Assembly (NCBI RefSeq): GCF_042492175.1
Contig: NZ_CP170453.1
Span: 1,364,001-1,428,000 of the forward strand
Origin: CAJXSN01 sp947492235
GTDB lineage: Bacteria > Pseudomonadota > Alphaproteobacteria > Sphingomonadales > Sphingomonadaceae
DNA: 64,000 bases
Reading direction: 5' to 3'
Positions 22,545 to 31,340 of the stretch are shown one piece after another. Every line of letters starts with the position of its first letter. Positions within the stretch are counted from its first letter, which is position 1. The translations under genes and the position numbers were made by a program. Under the pieces are notes generated by a model. The model worked only from the letters and a program-made list of their open reading frames with translations, was not told the origin of the DNA and ran no database searches.

Positions 22545-23870
22545 ATGACCACAACCACCCGCTTCGCTCCCTCACCGACAGGCCGCCTGCATGTCGGCAA
22601 TATCCGCACGGCACTGCACAACTGGTTTCTCGCCCGTAAAAGTGGCGGGCGTTTCATGCTGCGGATCGATGATACCGATGCCGCGCGCAGCCGTGACGAA
22701 TATGTCGATGCGATCCGTGCCGATCTCGCATGGCTCGGGATGGAGCCCGACGGAGAGGAACGACAATCGGAGCGGCTGGCGCTGTATGAAGCGGCGTTCG
22801 AGCGGCTGAGGGCAACGGGCCGCGTCTACCCGGCCTATGAAACGTCGCAGGAGCTGGAACTGAAGCGCAAGGTCCAGCTCGGGCGCGGGCTGCCGCCGAT
22901 CTATGATCGCGGCGCGCTGGCTCTGACCGATGAAGAGCGCGCAGCGAAGGAAGCCGACGGCATCGCCCCGCATTGGCGTTTTAAGCTGGACCATGACGCG
23001 CCGATTGCGTGGGACGATGGCGTGCGGGGAAGCGTGAAGTTCGACCCCGCGCAATTGTCCGACCCGGTGATCCGGCGCGCCGACGGGAGCTGGCTTTATA
23101 TGCTGCCGAGCGCGGTCGATGATATCGAGATGGGTGTCACCGACGTGCTGCGCGGGGAAGACCATGTGTCGAACACAGCCGTGCAGGTGCAGATGTTCGA
23201 GGCACTTGGGGCAGCCCCGCCTCGCTTCGCGCACGAGGCTTTGCTGGTGGGGAAGGAGGGCAAGCTGTCCAAGCGCCTGGGCTCGCTGGGCTGCGATGCG
23301 TTTCGGGAGCGCGGGCTGGAGCCGGAAGCTCTGGTGGCCTTGCTCGCACGGCTGGGCACATCACAGCCGGTGGAGCCGATTGCCGACAGGCAGACGCTGG
23401 TGGAGAGCTTCGATCTCTCGACCTTCGGGCGCGCGCCGGCCAAATTCGACGACAGCGAGCTCGACCGGCTGAATGCGGCCATCGTTCACCAGATGGATTA
23501 TGCTCACGTATCGGATCGCCTGCCAGCCGGAATGGACGAGGCCGGGTGGCATACGGTGCGCCCCAATCTGGCGACTGTGGGCGAGGCTGGCGATTGGTGG
23601 AAGCTGGTGACCGGCCCGATCGAGCAGCCTGAGTTTTCCGACGAAGACCGGGCCTATCTGGCGCAGGCTGCCGAGGCGCTCAAATGGGACGAGGACCCGT
23701 GGGGAACGCTGACGGGCAAGCTGAAAGAAGCAACGGGGCGCAAAGGCAAGGCGCTGTTCCTGCCACTCCGCCAGGCACTGACCGGCATGAACCACGGCCC
23801 CGATATGGGGGAATTGCTGTCGCTGATCGGCGAGGCCGAGGCCAAAAATCGGCTGGAGCGAAGCCGCTAA
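22545..23870 (+). CDS. gltX: Glutamyl-tRNA synthetase (GluRS)
   Basis: Charges tRNA-Glu (and possibly tRNA-Gln before amidation). The 441 residues carry the class I signatures HVGN (16-19, a HIGH variant) after FAPSPTGRL, and KLSKR (240-244, the KMSKS variant). The length is somewhat short for GluRS, which is common for second copies in this group; whether it is the sole copy cannot be judged here. It is divergent from the TadG-like gene. Confidence 0.95.
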   Translation: MTTTTRFAPSPTGRLHVGNIRTALHNWFLARKSGGRFMLRIDDTDAARSRDEYVDAIRADLAWLGMEPDGEERQSERLALYEAAFERLRATGRVYPAYETSQELELKRKVQLGRGLPPIYDRGALALTDEERAAKEADGIAPHWRFKLDHDAPIAWDDGVRGSVKFDPAQLSDPVIRRADGSWLYMLPSAVDDIEMGVTDVLRGEDHVSNTAVQVQMFEALGAAPPRFAHEALLVGKEGKLSKRLGSLGCDAFRERGLEPEALVALLARLGTSQPVEPIADRQTLVESFDLSTFGRAPAKFDDSELDRLNAAIVHQMDYAHVSDRLPAGMDEAGWHTVRPNLATVGEAGDWWKLVTGPIEQPEFSDEDRAYLAQAAEALKWDEDPWGTLTGKLKEATGRKGKALFLPLRQALTGMNHGPDMGELLSLIGEAEAKNRLERSR

Positions 23871-23885
23871 CCAGAGAGGATGTTC

Positions 23886-24740
23886 ATGAGCGACACTTAT
23901 AGAAAGGCTTCAGATTTCTTTGGAGACAAGCTTTATCAAAGCCGCGCACGGCAAGCGTTGCCCCTACTCGTTCGACAGGCCGAAGCCAGAGCGACGATTT
24001 ATTACGCCGACCTAGCTGAAGAACTTAGAATGCCCAATCCGCGGAATCTGAATTATGTGCTCGGGTGCGTTGGAACAGGACTGGAGGCGTTGGCGCGCGA
24101 TACCGGCAGATCAATTCCGCATATTCAGGCATTGGTCGTGAACCAAGGATCAGATACCCCTGGGGATGGCTTTGATGCGTTCTTGCGAGAAGCCGGCGAA
24201 ACTTGGGAAACGGAAGAAGATCGCTGGGCGATTCTTGAAACCTACTGGGACAGGATTAGGAATTACCCACATTGGGGATGGGTACTTTCCGAGCTAAATA
24301 TAGGCCGCGTCGTCTCTAATATTGATGAAAAGTTGGAGGCGGTTGGCAACACACAAAGAGGCGGAGAAGGACCGGAACACAAAGCTCTAAAGGAATTTGT
24401 GCGCACCCACCCTCTCATGGTTGGGTTGCCGTCTGAGTGCGGAGAGGGGAACGCTGAGTATCTCCTCCCATCAGGTGACCGCGTTGATGTCGTGTTTGTC
24501 AGAAACGGTTCGCTTGACTGCTTTGAAGTGAAACCAATCGGTGCTTCAGATCTCGACGTGGTTCGAGGCCTTTTTCAATGCGTAAAATATGCTGCCGTGG
24601 CTGAAGCCCAAGAAACTTTTCGACAAAATGGGATAGAAGTTAGTGCTCAGTTGGTCCTCGGCGGGAAACTGCCCACATCACTTGTTCCATTACGAAATAG
24701 TTTAGGTGTGAAGGTCTGGGAAGAGGTCGGTCGCTCCTAG
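23886..24740 (+). CDS. PD-(D/E)XK nuclease-like protein with N-terminal winged-helix-like domain, low GC
   Basis: A 284-residue protein of unknown role. The C-terminal half contains GDRVDVVF with Asp201, CFEVKP with Glu214 and Lys216, and QCVKY (Gln231 to Tyr235), matching the D...ExK catalytic core of the PD-(D/E)XK superfamily. The N-terminal half (ADLAEELRMPNPRNLNYVLG and PHIQALVVNQGSDTPGDGF) resembles a domain seen in bacterial restriction/HNH-type proteins. GC near 48% in sampled rows against about 65% in the neighbours points to transfer. GAGAGGA before 23886 supports that ATG over the one at 23880. A defence role is inference. Confidence 0.6.
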   Translation: MSDTYRKASDFFGDKLYQSRARQALPLLVRQAEARATIYYADLAEELRMPNPRNLNYVLGCVGTGLEALARDTGRSIPHIQALVVNQGSDTPGDGFDAFLREAGETWETEEDRWAILETYWDRIRNYPHWGWVLSELNIGRVVSNIDEKLEAVGNTQRGGEGPEHKALKEFVRTHPLMVGLPSECGEGNAEYLLPSGDRVDVVFVRNGSLDCFEVKPIGASDLDVVRGLFQCVKYAAVAEAQETFRQNGIEVSAQLVLGGKLPTSLVPLRNSLGVKVWEEVGRS

Positions 24741-26221
24741 CCCCGATGCTTCTCCAATTCATTGCCGCTCAGCGTCACGATATGCAGCAGATTGGTGCTG
24801 CCCGGTGTGCCGAAAGGAACACCCGCCAGTGCGATCAGCTTACTCCCCGCCTCGCCGAAGCCGTGGCGCAGGGCCATGCGTTTGCCCTTGGCGATCATCT
24901 CTTCAAAGCTGCCGATATCCTTGGTTGCCACGGCGTGCGCGCCCCATAGCAGGGCAAGCCGCCGGGCCGTGCGCATCGACGGGGTGAGGACCAGCATAGG
25001 TACGCTGGGCCGTTCGCGGGCCACACGGCGGGCTGTGCTGCCCGAGCCGGTGAAGACGGTGACCGCGCCGATCTTCACCGTATCGGCGATGGTCATGCAG
25101 GCATGGCTCAGCGCGTCGGCGGTCGTCGGGTCGGGCGGCGTATCAAGGAAGCGTACGCGGCCCATATAATCGGGGTCGTTTTCCACCTTGGTTGCGATCC
25201 GGTGCATGATGGTGACGGCTTCTTCCGGCCATTCGCCCGCTGCCGTCTCCGCGCTAAGCATCACGGCGTCCGCGCCGTCATAGACAGCATTGGCAACGTC
25301 GCTGACTTCGGCCCGCGTGGGGCTGGGGCTTTCAATCATGCTTTCCAGCATCTGGGTGGCGACAATCACCGGCTTGCCCGCAGTGCGCGTCTTGTTGACG
25401 ATCGTCTTCTGCAGCGGGGGCACGTCTTCCGGGTCCAACTCAACCCCCAGATCGCCGCGTGCGACCATGATCCCGTCGGACAGTTCGATAATTTCATCCA
25501 GCCGCCGGACCGCCATCGGCTTCTCGATCTTGGCACACAGCGCGCCGTATCCGCCCATCAGGCGGCGTGCCTCGGCCAGGTCTTCCGGGCGTTGGACGAA
25601 GGATAGCCCGATCCAGTCCGCCCCTTGTTCGACAGCGAAAGCAAGGTCCTTGCGGTCCTTTGCCGTCAGCGCAGGGATCGGGATTTCCGCATCGGGCACG
25701 TTCACGCCCTTGCGGTCGGAAATCACGCCGCCGACTTCGGCCGAGCACAGGATAGCATCGTCGCTTGCCTCGATCACCCGCAGACGGATTTTGCCGTCAT
25801 TGATCAGCAGGCGCTGGCCCTTTTCCATCAGGCCGAACAGTTCGGGATGGGGCAGGCAGACACGGGTTTCGTCACCCGGCTCTTCTTTGCGGTCGAGCGT
25901 GAAATGGCCGGAGTGCCGGATCACCGCCTTGCCATCCTTGAACTTGCCGACCCGCAGCTTGGGACCCTGCAAATCGCAGAAAATCGCGATGGGGCGGTGA
26001 AACTCTTTTTCCAGCTTGCGGATCGCGGCAATGGTCTTCGCATGCTGGGCGTGTTCGCCGTGGCTCATATTGACGCGGAAGGCATCGACGCCCGCCCTGA
26101 AAAGGCGGCGGAGCATTTCCGGGCTGTTGCTGGCCGGGCCGGTGGTCGCGAGTATCTTGACCTTGCGGCCACGCGGGTCGAGTTTGACAGGGCTTTTGTC
26201 GGGCGCTTGGCGATTTTCCAT
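24737..26221 (-). CDS. pyk: Pyruvate kinase
   Basis: Converts phosphoenolpyruvate and ADP to pyruvate and ATP in the last step of glycolysis; it would also serve the lower Entner-Doudoroff pathway fed by the alginate locus. The 494 residues contain KILATTGPASNS, FRVNMSHGEHAQH, IFCDLQGPKLRVGKF and the active-site MVARGDLGVEL. It converges with the PD-(D/E)XK-like gene; the two stop codons share the four bases CTAG at 24737-24740. Confidence 0.97.
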   Translation of the reverse strand: MENRQAPDKSPVKLDPRGRKVKILATTGPASNSPEMLRRLFRAGVDAFRVNMSHGEHAQHAKTIAAIRKLEKEFHRPIAIFCDLQGPKLRVGKFKDGKAVIRHSGHFTLDRKEEPGDETRVCLPHPELFGLMEKGQRLLINDGKIRLRVIEASDDAILCSAEVGGVISDRKGVNVPDAEIPIPALTAKDRKDLAFAVEQGADWIGLSFVQRPEDLAEARRLMGGYGALCAKIEKPMAVRRLDEIIELSDGIMVARGDLGVELDPEDVPPLQKTIVNKTRTAGKPVIVATQMLESMIESPSPTRAEVSDVANAVYDGADAVMLSAETAAGEWPEEAVTIMHRIATKVENDPDYMGRVRFLDTPPDPTTADALSHACMTIADTVKIGAVTVFTGSGSTARRVARERPSVPMLVLTPSMRTARRLALLWGAHAVATKDIGSFEEMIAKGKRMALRHGFGEAGSKLIALAGVPFGTPGSTNLLHIVTLSGNELEKHRG

Positions 26222-26269
26222 GGGGAAACGCTATGGCACCGCCATATTTCAACTCAAGGACCAATGCGC

Positions 26270-26584
26270 ATGGATACGAATACGAACGACCCGCTGGACC
26301 AGCTCGATGACGCAGTGGCGGCCGCTGCATTCCGCCGGCTGGTGCGCCATTTGCAGCATCGCCATGATGCGCAGAATATCGATCTGATGGGGCTGTCGGG
26401 CTTTTGCCGCAATTGCCTGGCGGACTGGATCAGGGATGCCGGGTTCGCGGGCGACAAGGCGCAGGCGCGCGAAGTGATCCACGGAATGCCGATGGATGAA
26501 TGGAAAGCGACCCGGCAGACCCCGGCTACCGAAGAGCAATTGGCGCGGATGAAAGCCAGCGTGGCGAAGAACCAACAGGATTAA
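26270..26584 (+). CDS. DUF1244 domain protein
   Basis: A 104-residue conserved alphaproteobacterial protein of unknown biochemical role. Diagnostic segments are AAFRRLVRHLQHR, IDLMGLSGFCRNCLADW (with a Cys-x-x-Cys pair) and AREVIHGMPMDEWK. AAGGA lies nine bases before this ATG; an ATG at 26264 in the same frame is possible but only three bases from it. The gene diverges from pyk with a gap of only about 48 bases. Confidence 0.88.
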   Translation: MDTNTNDPLDQLDDAVAAAAFRRLVRHLQHRHDAQNIDLMGLSGFCRNCLADWIRDAGFAGDKAQAREVIHGMPMDEWKATRQTPATEEQLARMKASVAKNQQD

Positions 26585-26668
26585 TTTTGGGGGTCGGTTC
26601 ACCCGCTCCGGCTGCCTCGCTAAAGCGCAGGCAACTGATTCTCTTAATCCCATTTCCGGAGCACTATG

Positions 26669-26917
26669 ATGGCCGATACTGACGCCAATTCCACCGATGA
26701 CCGCCTGCGCCTGCTGATCGAGCGGATCGAGAGGCTGGAAGAAGAAAAGAAGGGCATCGCCGACGATATCCGCGATGTCTATGCCGAGGCAAAGGCCGTG
26801 GGTTATGATCCGAAGATCATGCGGCAGATCGTGCGCTTGCGCAAAATGAAGCCGGATGATCGCAGCGAGCAGGAAATGGTGCTCGATACATACAAGAACG
26901 CGCTCGGTATGGTCTGA
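26669..26917 (+). CDS. gapR: GapR family nucleoid protein (DUF2312)
   Basis: Small coiled-coil DNA-binding protein that, in Caulobacter, binds overtwisted DNA ahead of polymerases and aids topoisomerases. The 82 residues (IERLEEEKKGIADDIRDVY, AEAKAVGYDPKIMRQIVRLRKM split here at 20 residues) are the family core. Of two adjacent ATGs I prefer the second, at 26669, seven bases after GGAG and in line with family starts. Confidence 0.93.
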   Translation: MADTDANSTDDRLRLLIERIERLEEEKKGIADDIRDVYAEAKAVGYDPKIMRQIVRLRKMKPDDRSEQEMVLDTYKNALGMV

Positions 26918-26962
26918 CCCCGATTGGTGTGTTAGGCAGATGACACACTATTGGAGAATAAC

Positions 26963-27316
26963 ATGGCAGGACCCTGGAAAGACGCGCGCGGCATTATCGT
27001 AACGACAACCCCGACTATCGAGGGGCGCCCAATCGAAGGTTATCTCGGAATAGTTACAGGGGAAGTAATCGTGGGCGCCAATGTGGTGCGCGATATGTTC
27101 GCCAATATCCGCGATATCGTCGGTGGGCGTTCGGGGAGCTACGAGCGGATCCTGAGCGATGCGCGCAAGCAAGCCATCGAGGAGCTGCAGGCGGAATGCG
27201 GTGCGCTGGGCGGCAATGCTGTGGTTGCTGTCGATCTGGATTACGAAGTGATCGGCGGTACCGGTTCCATGCTGATGGTCAGCGCCAGCGGCACAGCAGT
27301 CAAGCTGCCGGACTAA
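26963..27316 (+). CDS. YbjQ family protein (heavy-metal-binding-like, UPF0145)
   Basis: A 117-residue small protein of the YbjQ/UPF0145 family; it probably forms a pentameric ring and is of unknown exact role. VTTTPTIEGRPIEGYLGIV near the start and AIEELQAECGALGGNAVVAV are the conserved parts. GGAG six bases before this ATG selects it over a TTG four codons upstream. Its stop overlaps the stop of the converging CPBP gene (bases CTAA at 27313-27316). Confidence 0.88.
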   Translation: MAGPWKDARGIIVTTTPTIEGRPIEGYLGIVTGEVIVGANVVRDMFANIRDIVGGRSGSYERILSDARKQAIEELQAECGALGGNAVVAVDLDYEVIGGTGSMLMVSASGTAVKLPD

Positions 27317-28095
27317 CCCGCTGCGGGCAGCGCCTCACCCATCATCAACACCAGTAGAACCGCGGTGCCATTGTGCATGGCATGGAGCAGAATCGCGGCC
27401 CACAGCCCGTATTGGACGCGGGCATAGCCGAACAGCGTGCCTGCGATGAACTGCGGGAGGACCAGCGGAAGCAGGACATACAGCGCGCCCTCCTGATAAT
27501 TGGTCAGATGGACGAGCGCGAAGGCCAGTGTCACCAGCCAGAAAATGCCCGGAAACCCCCGCGCGAACCAGCGCATCGGACTGCGCTTCCGCCAATGCCA
27601 CAATGCGCCGATGGCTGCCGGCAGCAAGATTACCATGACGACAACGATGGCGGATTCAAACGCAGCCTCGTCAAAAATGTTTTCTGGCTGAAGATAGAAA
27701 GCGACTGCGCCGAGCAGACACGCCGCCACATGACCAGGCCTGCCCGATAGCCAGCCGCGGAAAACCAGCTCCTCAGCCAGCGGAGCACCCAGAACGATGA
27801 TGGCGATGAAACCGGGCGTCAGCTCGATCTCGTTCAGAGTGTTGGTCGGAAACTCAAAGCCCGTCGCAACCACGGCCAGCGCGATGATTCCCAGCACGCT
27901 CATCGCCGCGAAATCGACTGCGTATAACCGCAGCACGCCGCGCAGCCCGTCCATCCCGAAGCCGGTGGCGCGGTCGGGAGCTACCGGCCGCCGCAGGAAA
28001 GCGCGCAGCGGCTGGCGGCCCGCATCAGACAGGGCGTCCACCGGGGCGGCCATGCGATCATCATGCGCGGCAAGGGTTGAGGGAGACGGGGTCAT
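27313..28095 (-). CDS. CPBP family intramembrane protease (CAAX/Abi type)
   Basis: A 260-residue membrane protein with about eight hydrophobic segments. The CPBP signature is complete: EELVFRGWL (motif 1), FALVHLTNY (motif 2 His) and LLHAMHNGTAV (motif 3). Family members are glutamic-type intramembrane endopeptidases, some serving prenyl-protein processing or bacteriocin self-immunity. Nothing nearby indicates a substrate. A second start at Met15 is possible. Confidence 0.85.
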   Translation of the reverse strand: MTPSPSTLAAHDDRMAAPVDALSDAGRQPLRAFLRRPVAPDRATGFGMDGLRGVLRLYAVDFAAMSVLGIIALAVVATGFEFPTNTLNEIELTPGFIAIIVLGAPLAEELVFRGWLSGRPGHVAACLLGAVAFYLQPENIFDEAAFESAIVVVMVILLPAAIGALWHWRKRSPMRWFARGFPGIFWLVTLAFALVHLTNYQEGALYVLLPLVLPQFIAGTLFGYARVQYGLWAAILLHAMHNGTAVLLVLMMGEALPAAG

Positions 28096-28151
28096 GCGGC
28101 TATTGGCGGTCGCCTAAACGTTTTCCTCTTACGAACTGGTGTACGTGACCC

Positions 28152-28904
28152 ATGGCAGGCCATTCCAAATTCAAGAACATCATGCACCGCAAGGGTGCGC
28201 AGGACAAGAAACGCTCCAACCTGTTTTCCAAGCTTTCGCGCGAAATCACCGTTGCGGCCAAGATGGGCACGCCCGATCCCGACATGAACCCGCGCCTGCG
28301 GCTGGCCGTCAACACGGCCAAGGCGCAGTCGATGCCGAAGGACAATATCCAGCGCGCGATCGACAAGGCGAGCGCAGGCGATGACGAGAATTACGAAGAA
28401 GTCCGCTACGAAGGCTATGGCCCCGGCGGCAGCGCGATCATCGTCGAGGCGCTGACCGACAACCGCAACCGCACCGCCACCGCCGTTCGCACCGCCTTCA
28501 GCAAGAACGGCGGCAATCTCGGCACCGAAGGCAGCGTGGCGCATGGCTTTGAACGGCTGGGCTATATCGAATATGGCGCCGATGCGGGCAGCGAAGACAA
28601 GGTCCTCGAAGCAGCGATGGAAGCGGGCGCGGAGGACATTTCCTCCAGCGCGGACGGCCACGAAATCTGGACCGCCGCAGAAGACCTGCACCAGGTGTCC
28701 AGCGATCTGGAAAAGTCGCTCGGCGAGGCCAAAGAGGTGAAGCTTGCCTGGAAGCCGAACATCACGGTCGACATGGACGAAAAGGGCGCGAGCACGCTGC
28801 TGAAGCTGATCGACGCACTGGACGATGACGACGATGTCCAGACCGTGTGGGGCAATTACGACATTTCCGACGAGGTGATGGCCAAGCTGGACGCAGACGC
28901 TTGA
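28152..28904 (+). CDS. yebC: YebC/PmpR family regulator
   Basis: A 250-residue protein that binds DNA as a transcription factor and, in recent work on the family, acts on translation of poly-proline stretches. MAGHSKFKNIMHRKGAQDKK at the N terminus and KANIQ-like PKDNIQRAIDKA are diagnostic. It precedes ruvC, the usual order. Confidence 0.95.
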   Translation: MAGHSKFKNIMHRKGAQDKKRSNLFSKLSREITVAAKMGTPDPDMNPRLRLAVNTAKAQSMPKDNIQRAIDKASAGDDENYEEVRYEGYGPGGSAIIVEALTDNRNRTATAVRTAFSKNGGNLGTEGSVAHGFERLGYIEYGADAGSEDKVLEAAMEAGAEDISSSADGHEIWTAAEDLHQVSSDLEKSLGEAKEVKLAWKPNITVDMDEKGASTLLKLIDALDDDDDVQTVWGNYDISDEVMAKLDADA

Positions 28905-28946
28905 TATCGGGCTGCGAATGGCACTCTTTTGCGCTTCCGGTGCTCA

Positions 28947-28961
28947 CGGACCATAGGTCCG
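28947..28961. repeat. Palindrome between yebC and ruvC
   Basis: CGGACCATAGGTCCG is a perfect 6-3-6 inverted repeat in the 122-bp yebC-ruvC gap. Outer CCGG pairs on both sides extend it into an imperfect longer hairpin. It could be a dispersed extragenic repeat or a weak transcript 3' structure; there is no T tract. Confidence 0.5.
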
Positions 28962-29026
28962 CTGCGCGCCGGTTCTCAAACAGCACCATTCTCGCTCCGA
29001 TCTCAAACGCCTGTGCATGTGTCTGA

Positions 29027-29497
29027 GTGCTGATCCTCGGCCTTGATCCCTCGCTTAGCTGTACGGGCTGGGGCGTGATCCGGGTCGAGGGCAGCCGCCT
29101 GGCGCACATTGCCAACGGCCAGGTTCCGACCAAGCCTAAAGCGCCGATGGCCGAGCGGCTGGACCATATCTATGCCGGGATCGCGGCGGTGATCGCTGCA
29201 CATGCCCCTGACCGTGCGGCAGCTGAGGAAGTCTTCGCCAACAAGAACGCGCAGTCGACCCTGAAACTGGCGCAGGCGCGCGGCGCTGTGCTGGCAGCGT
29301 GCGGGGCGCGAGGCCTCTCCGTGAACGAGCATGCTGCGCGGCTGGTCAAGAAGGCGGTTGTCGGCACCGGGGCGGCAGATAAAAATCAGGTTCAGGCGAT
29401 GCTGAAGGTGCTTTTGCCCGGAGCGCAGATTGCCGGAGCCGACGCTGCCGACGCGCTCGCCGTGGCCATTGCAGATGCCCATCTGGTGAGGGGCTGA
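29027..29497 (+). CDS. ruvC: Crossover junction endodeoxyribonuclease RuvC
   Basis: Resolves Holliday junctions in homologous recombination with RuvAB. The 156 residues contain the four acidic catalytic residues: Asp7 (GLDPSLS), Glu67 (AEEVF), Asp139 and Asp142 (GADAADALAVAI). The start is a GTG; an ATG ten bases earlier is out of frame. ruvAB are not in the window. Confidence 0.96.
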   Translation: MLILGLDPSLSCTGWGVIRVEGSRLAHIANGQVPTKPKAPMAERLDHIYAGIAAVIAAHAPDRAAAEEVFANKNAQSTLKLAQARGAVLAACGARGLSVNEHAARLVKKAVVGTGAADKNQVQAMLKVLLPGAQIAGADAADALAVAIADAHLVRG

Positions 29498-29506
29498 GCG
29501 CGCTCC

Positions 29507-29806
29507 ATGTATCTGGTCGTGTTCCGCAATCGCAAACGCGCCGACATCGATGCGGATGCCTATGCGCAGGACGCAGCGCGGATGGAGGCTATGGCAACGC
29601 AGCGCCCCGGCTATCTCTCCTTCAAATCCTATGTAGCCGACGACGGCGAGGTCGTCGCAATCTCGGAGTGGGAAACACGCGCTGCGGCCAAGGCATGGCG
29701 GGCGGAGGCGCATCACGCGGAAATTCAGGCGCGGGGGCGGGCGGAATATTACGAGAGCTACACGGTTATCACTTGCGACAATCCATGGACCCACAGCTTC
29801 CCCTGA
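29507..29806 (+). CDS. Antibiotic biosynthesis monooxygenase (ABM) domain protein
   Basis: A 99-residue ferredoxin-like ABM-fold protein. MYLVVFRNRKR and RPGYLSFKSYVADDGEVVAIS-like ISEWETRAAAKAWRAEAHH are typical. Such proteins act as small oxygenases or as stress-related heme/quinone-binding proteins; the substrate is unknown. It follows ruvC by 9 bp and is probably co-transcribed. Confidence 0.8.
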   Translation: MYLVVFRNRKRADIDADAYAQDAARMEAMATQRPGYLSFKSYVADDGEVVAISEWETRAAAKAWRAEAHHAEIQARGRAEYYESYTVITCDNPWTHSFP

Positions 29807-29931
29807 GTGCACGCAAAAGCACTCTGTTCGGCCTTCCTTCATCTGCCGGTTTGCAATGACCCTGTCATGAGCGGCTGCTTGTCTTGATGTGTGATCAGTC
29901 TTTCCAAACCTTCCATTTTCAGGGTTCCCCA

Positions 29932-30285
29932 ATGACCATTCAGTTCTACGGCATTCCCAATTGCGACACGGTCAAGAAGGCCCGCAAATGGTGCGATGCT
30001 AACGACATCGAATACGTCTTCCACGACTACAAAAAGGAGGGCGCAGACCCGGACAATCTGGAGCGCTGGGCCGACACGGTGGGCTGGGAAGTTCTGCTTA
30101 ACCGGCGCGGCACCACGTTCCGCAAGCTGGACGAGGCGGAGAAGGCCGACATGACCCGCGAGAAAGCTATCGCGCTGATGGCTCGGCACCCCAGCATGAT
30201 CAAGCGCCCCGTCGCCGAGCACGAAGATGGCGCACGGGTACTGGTCGGCTTTACGCCAAGCGAGTGGGAGAATGCGTTTTGCTGA
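29932..30285 (+). CDS. ArsC/Spx family reductase-like protein (YffB type)
   Basis: A 117-residue thioredoxin-like protein with the N-terminal motif YGIPNCDTVKKARKW. A single Cys (Cys11) at the expected position resembles the arsenate reductase/YffB branch rather than a CxxC thioredoxin. RRGTTFRKLD and HPSMIKRPV are the C-terminal family blocks. No ars genes are adjacent, so a glutathione-dependent or uncharacterised role is more likely than arsenate resistance. Confidence 0.85.
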   Translation: MTIQFYGIPNCDTVKKARKWCDANDIEYVFHDYKKEGADPDNLERWADTVGWEVLLNRRGTTFRKLDEAEKADMTREKAIALMARHPSMIKRPVAEHEDGARVLVGFTPSEWENAFC

Positions 30286-31334
30286 AATTGATCGGAGTTC
30301 TGGCGCTGGCGCTTTCGCCGGTCGTGGCAGCGGCGCAGGACGGCCCGCTCATCATCGCACATCGCGGCGCGAGCGGCGAGCGGCCCGAACACACACTTGC
30401 TGCCTATGAGCGTGCCATCGATCAGGGGGCCGACTATATCGAGCCTGATCTGGTGGTGACGAAGGACCTGGTGCTGGTTGCCCGGCACGAGAACGAAATC
30501 GGCGGCACCACCGATGTGGCCACCCGCGACGAATTCCGCGACCGGCGGCGCAGCAAGATGGTGGACGGCGAACTGATATCGGGCTGGTTTGCCGAGGATT
30601 TCACGCTGGCCGAATTGCGCATTTTGCGGGCCAAAGAACGCCTGCCCGGTATTCGCCCGGCCAACACCCGCTTTGACGGGCTGTATTCCGTGCCGACCTT
30701 CGCAGATATCGTGACGCTGGTCCGTGCCAAAGAGGCCGAGACGGGCCGGACCATCGGCATCTATCCCGAGCTGAAACACCCGACCTTCCTGCTGCAGGAT
30801 GCGGGCATCGACATGGTCGATCTGCTGGTTGCGGAACTGCGCCGGTCGGGCTTCGATGGCGCTGACGATGCGATTTTCGTCCAGAGCTTCGAAGTGGAGG
30901 TGCTCAAACGGCTCGACCGGATGCTGGATGTGAAACTGGTCCAGCTGGTGAAGGACACAGGCGGTCCGGCGGATCTGCCCGGGGTCACTTATGCGAATAT
31001 GCTGTCGCCGAGCGGACTGGCCGACATCGCTGCCTATGCGGACGGGATCGGGGCACCCGTTCCGCTTTTGCTTGGTCCCGCTGGCACCGCATTGCCTCTG
31101 ATCGATCAGGCGAAGCAGGCCGGATTGCAGGTCCATGTCTGGACGGTCCGCAAGGAAAATGCCTTTCTGCCCGAGCAATTGCGGGGGAGCGGCGGCCCTG
31201 CGCAGACCGGCTGCGACGAGTCGCTCTACGCAACCATTGCCAGCACTGGCATCGACGGGGTGTTTACCGACGATCCGGGCCGCATGGCCGCGCCCGATCC
31301 GACGAACAACACGGTCTGCATGGGCGGCGGCTAG
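30279..31334 (+). CDS. glpQ: Glycerophosphodiester phosphodiesterase (GlpQ-like)
   Basis: Hydrolyses glycerophosphodiesters from lipid turnover to glycerol-3-phosphate. The HRGASGERPEHT motif and EPDLV and the NTRF-like substrate region are present. I chose a TTG start at 30279, with GGGAG eight bases upstream, which gives a Sec signal peptide ending at AAAQDGP; the periplasm is therefore the predicted site. The start overlaps the ArsC-like stop. Length is about 351 residues, as in periplasmic GlpQ. Confidence 0.87.
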   Translation: MLKLIGVLALALSPVVAAAQDGPLIIAHRGASGERPEHTLAAYERAIDQGADYIEPDLVVTKDLVLVARHENEIGGTTDVATRDEFRDRRRSKMVDGELISGWFAEDFTLAELRILRAKERLPGIRPANTRFDGLYSVPTFADIVTLVRAKEAETGRTIGIYPELKHPTFLLQDAGIDMVDLLVAELRRSGFDGADDAIFVQSFEVEVLKRLDRMLDVKLVQLVKDTGGPADLPGVTYANMLSPSGLADIAAYADGIGAPVPLLLGPAGTALPLIDQAKQAGLQVHVWTVRKENAFLPEQLRGSGGPAQTGCDESLYATIASTGIDGVFTDDPGRMAAPDPTNNTVCMGGG

Positions 31335-31340
31335 CGCGGT

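Noticed and set aside
29806..29832. GAGTGC/GCACTC hairpin after the ABM gene as a terminator or second CIRCE
   Set aside because: Spacing is eight bases not nine, arms are shorter than CIRCE, and no T tract follows.
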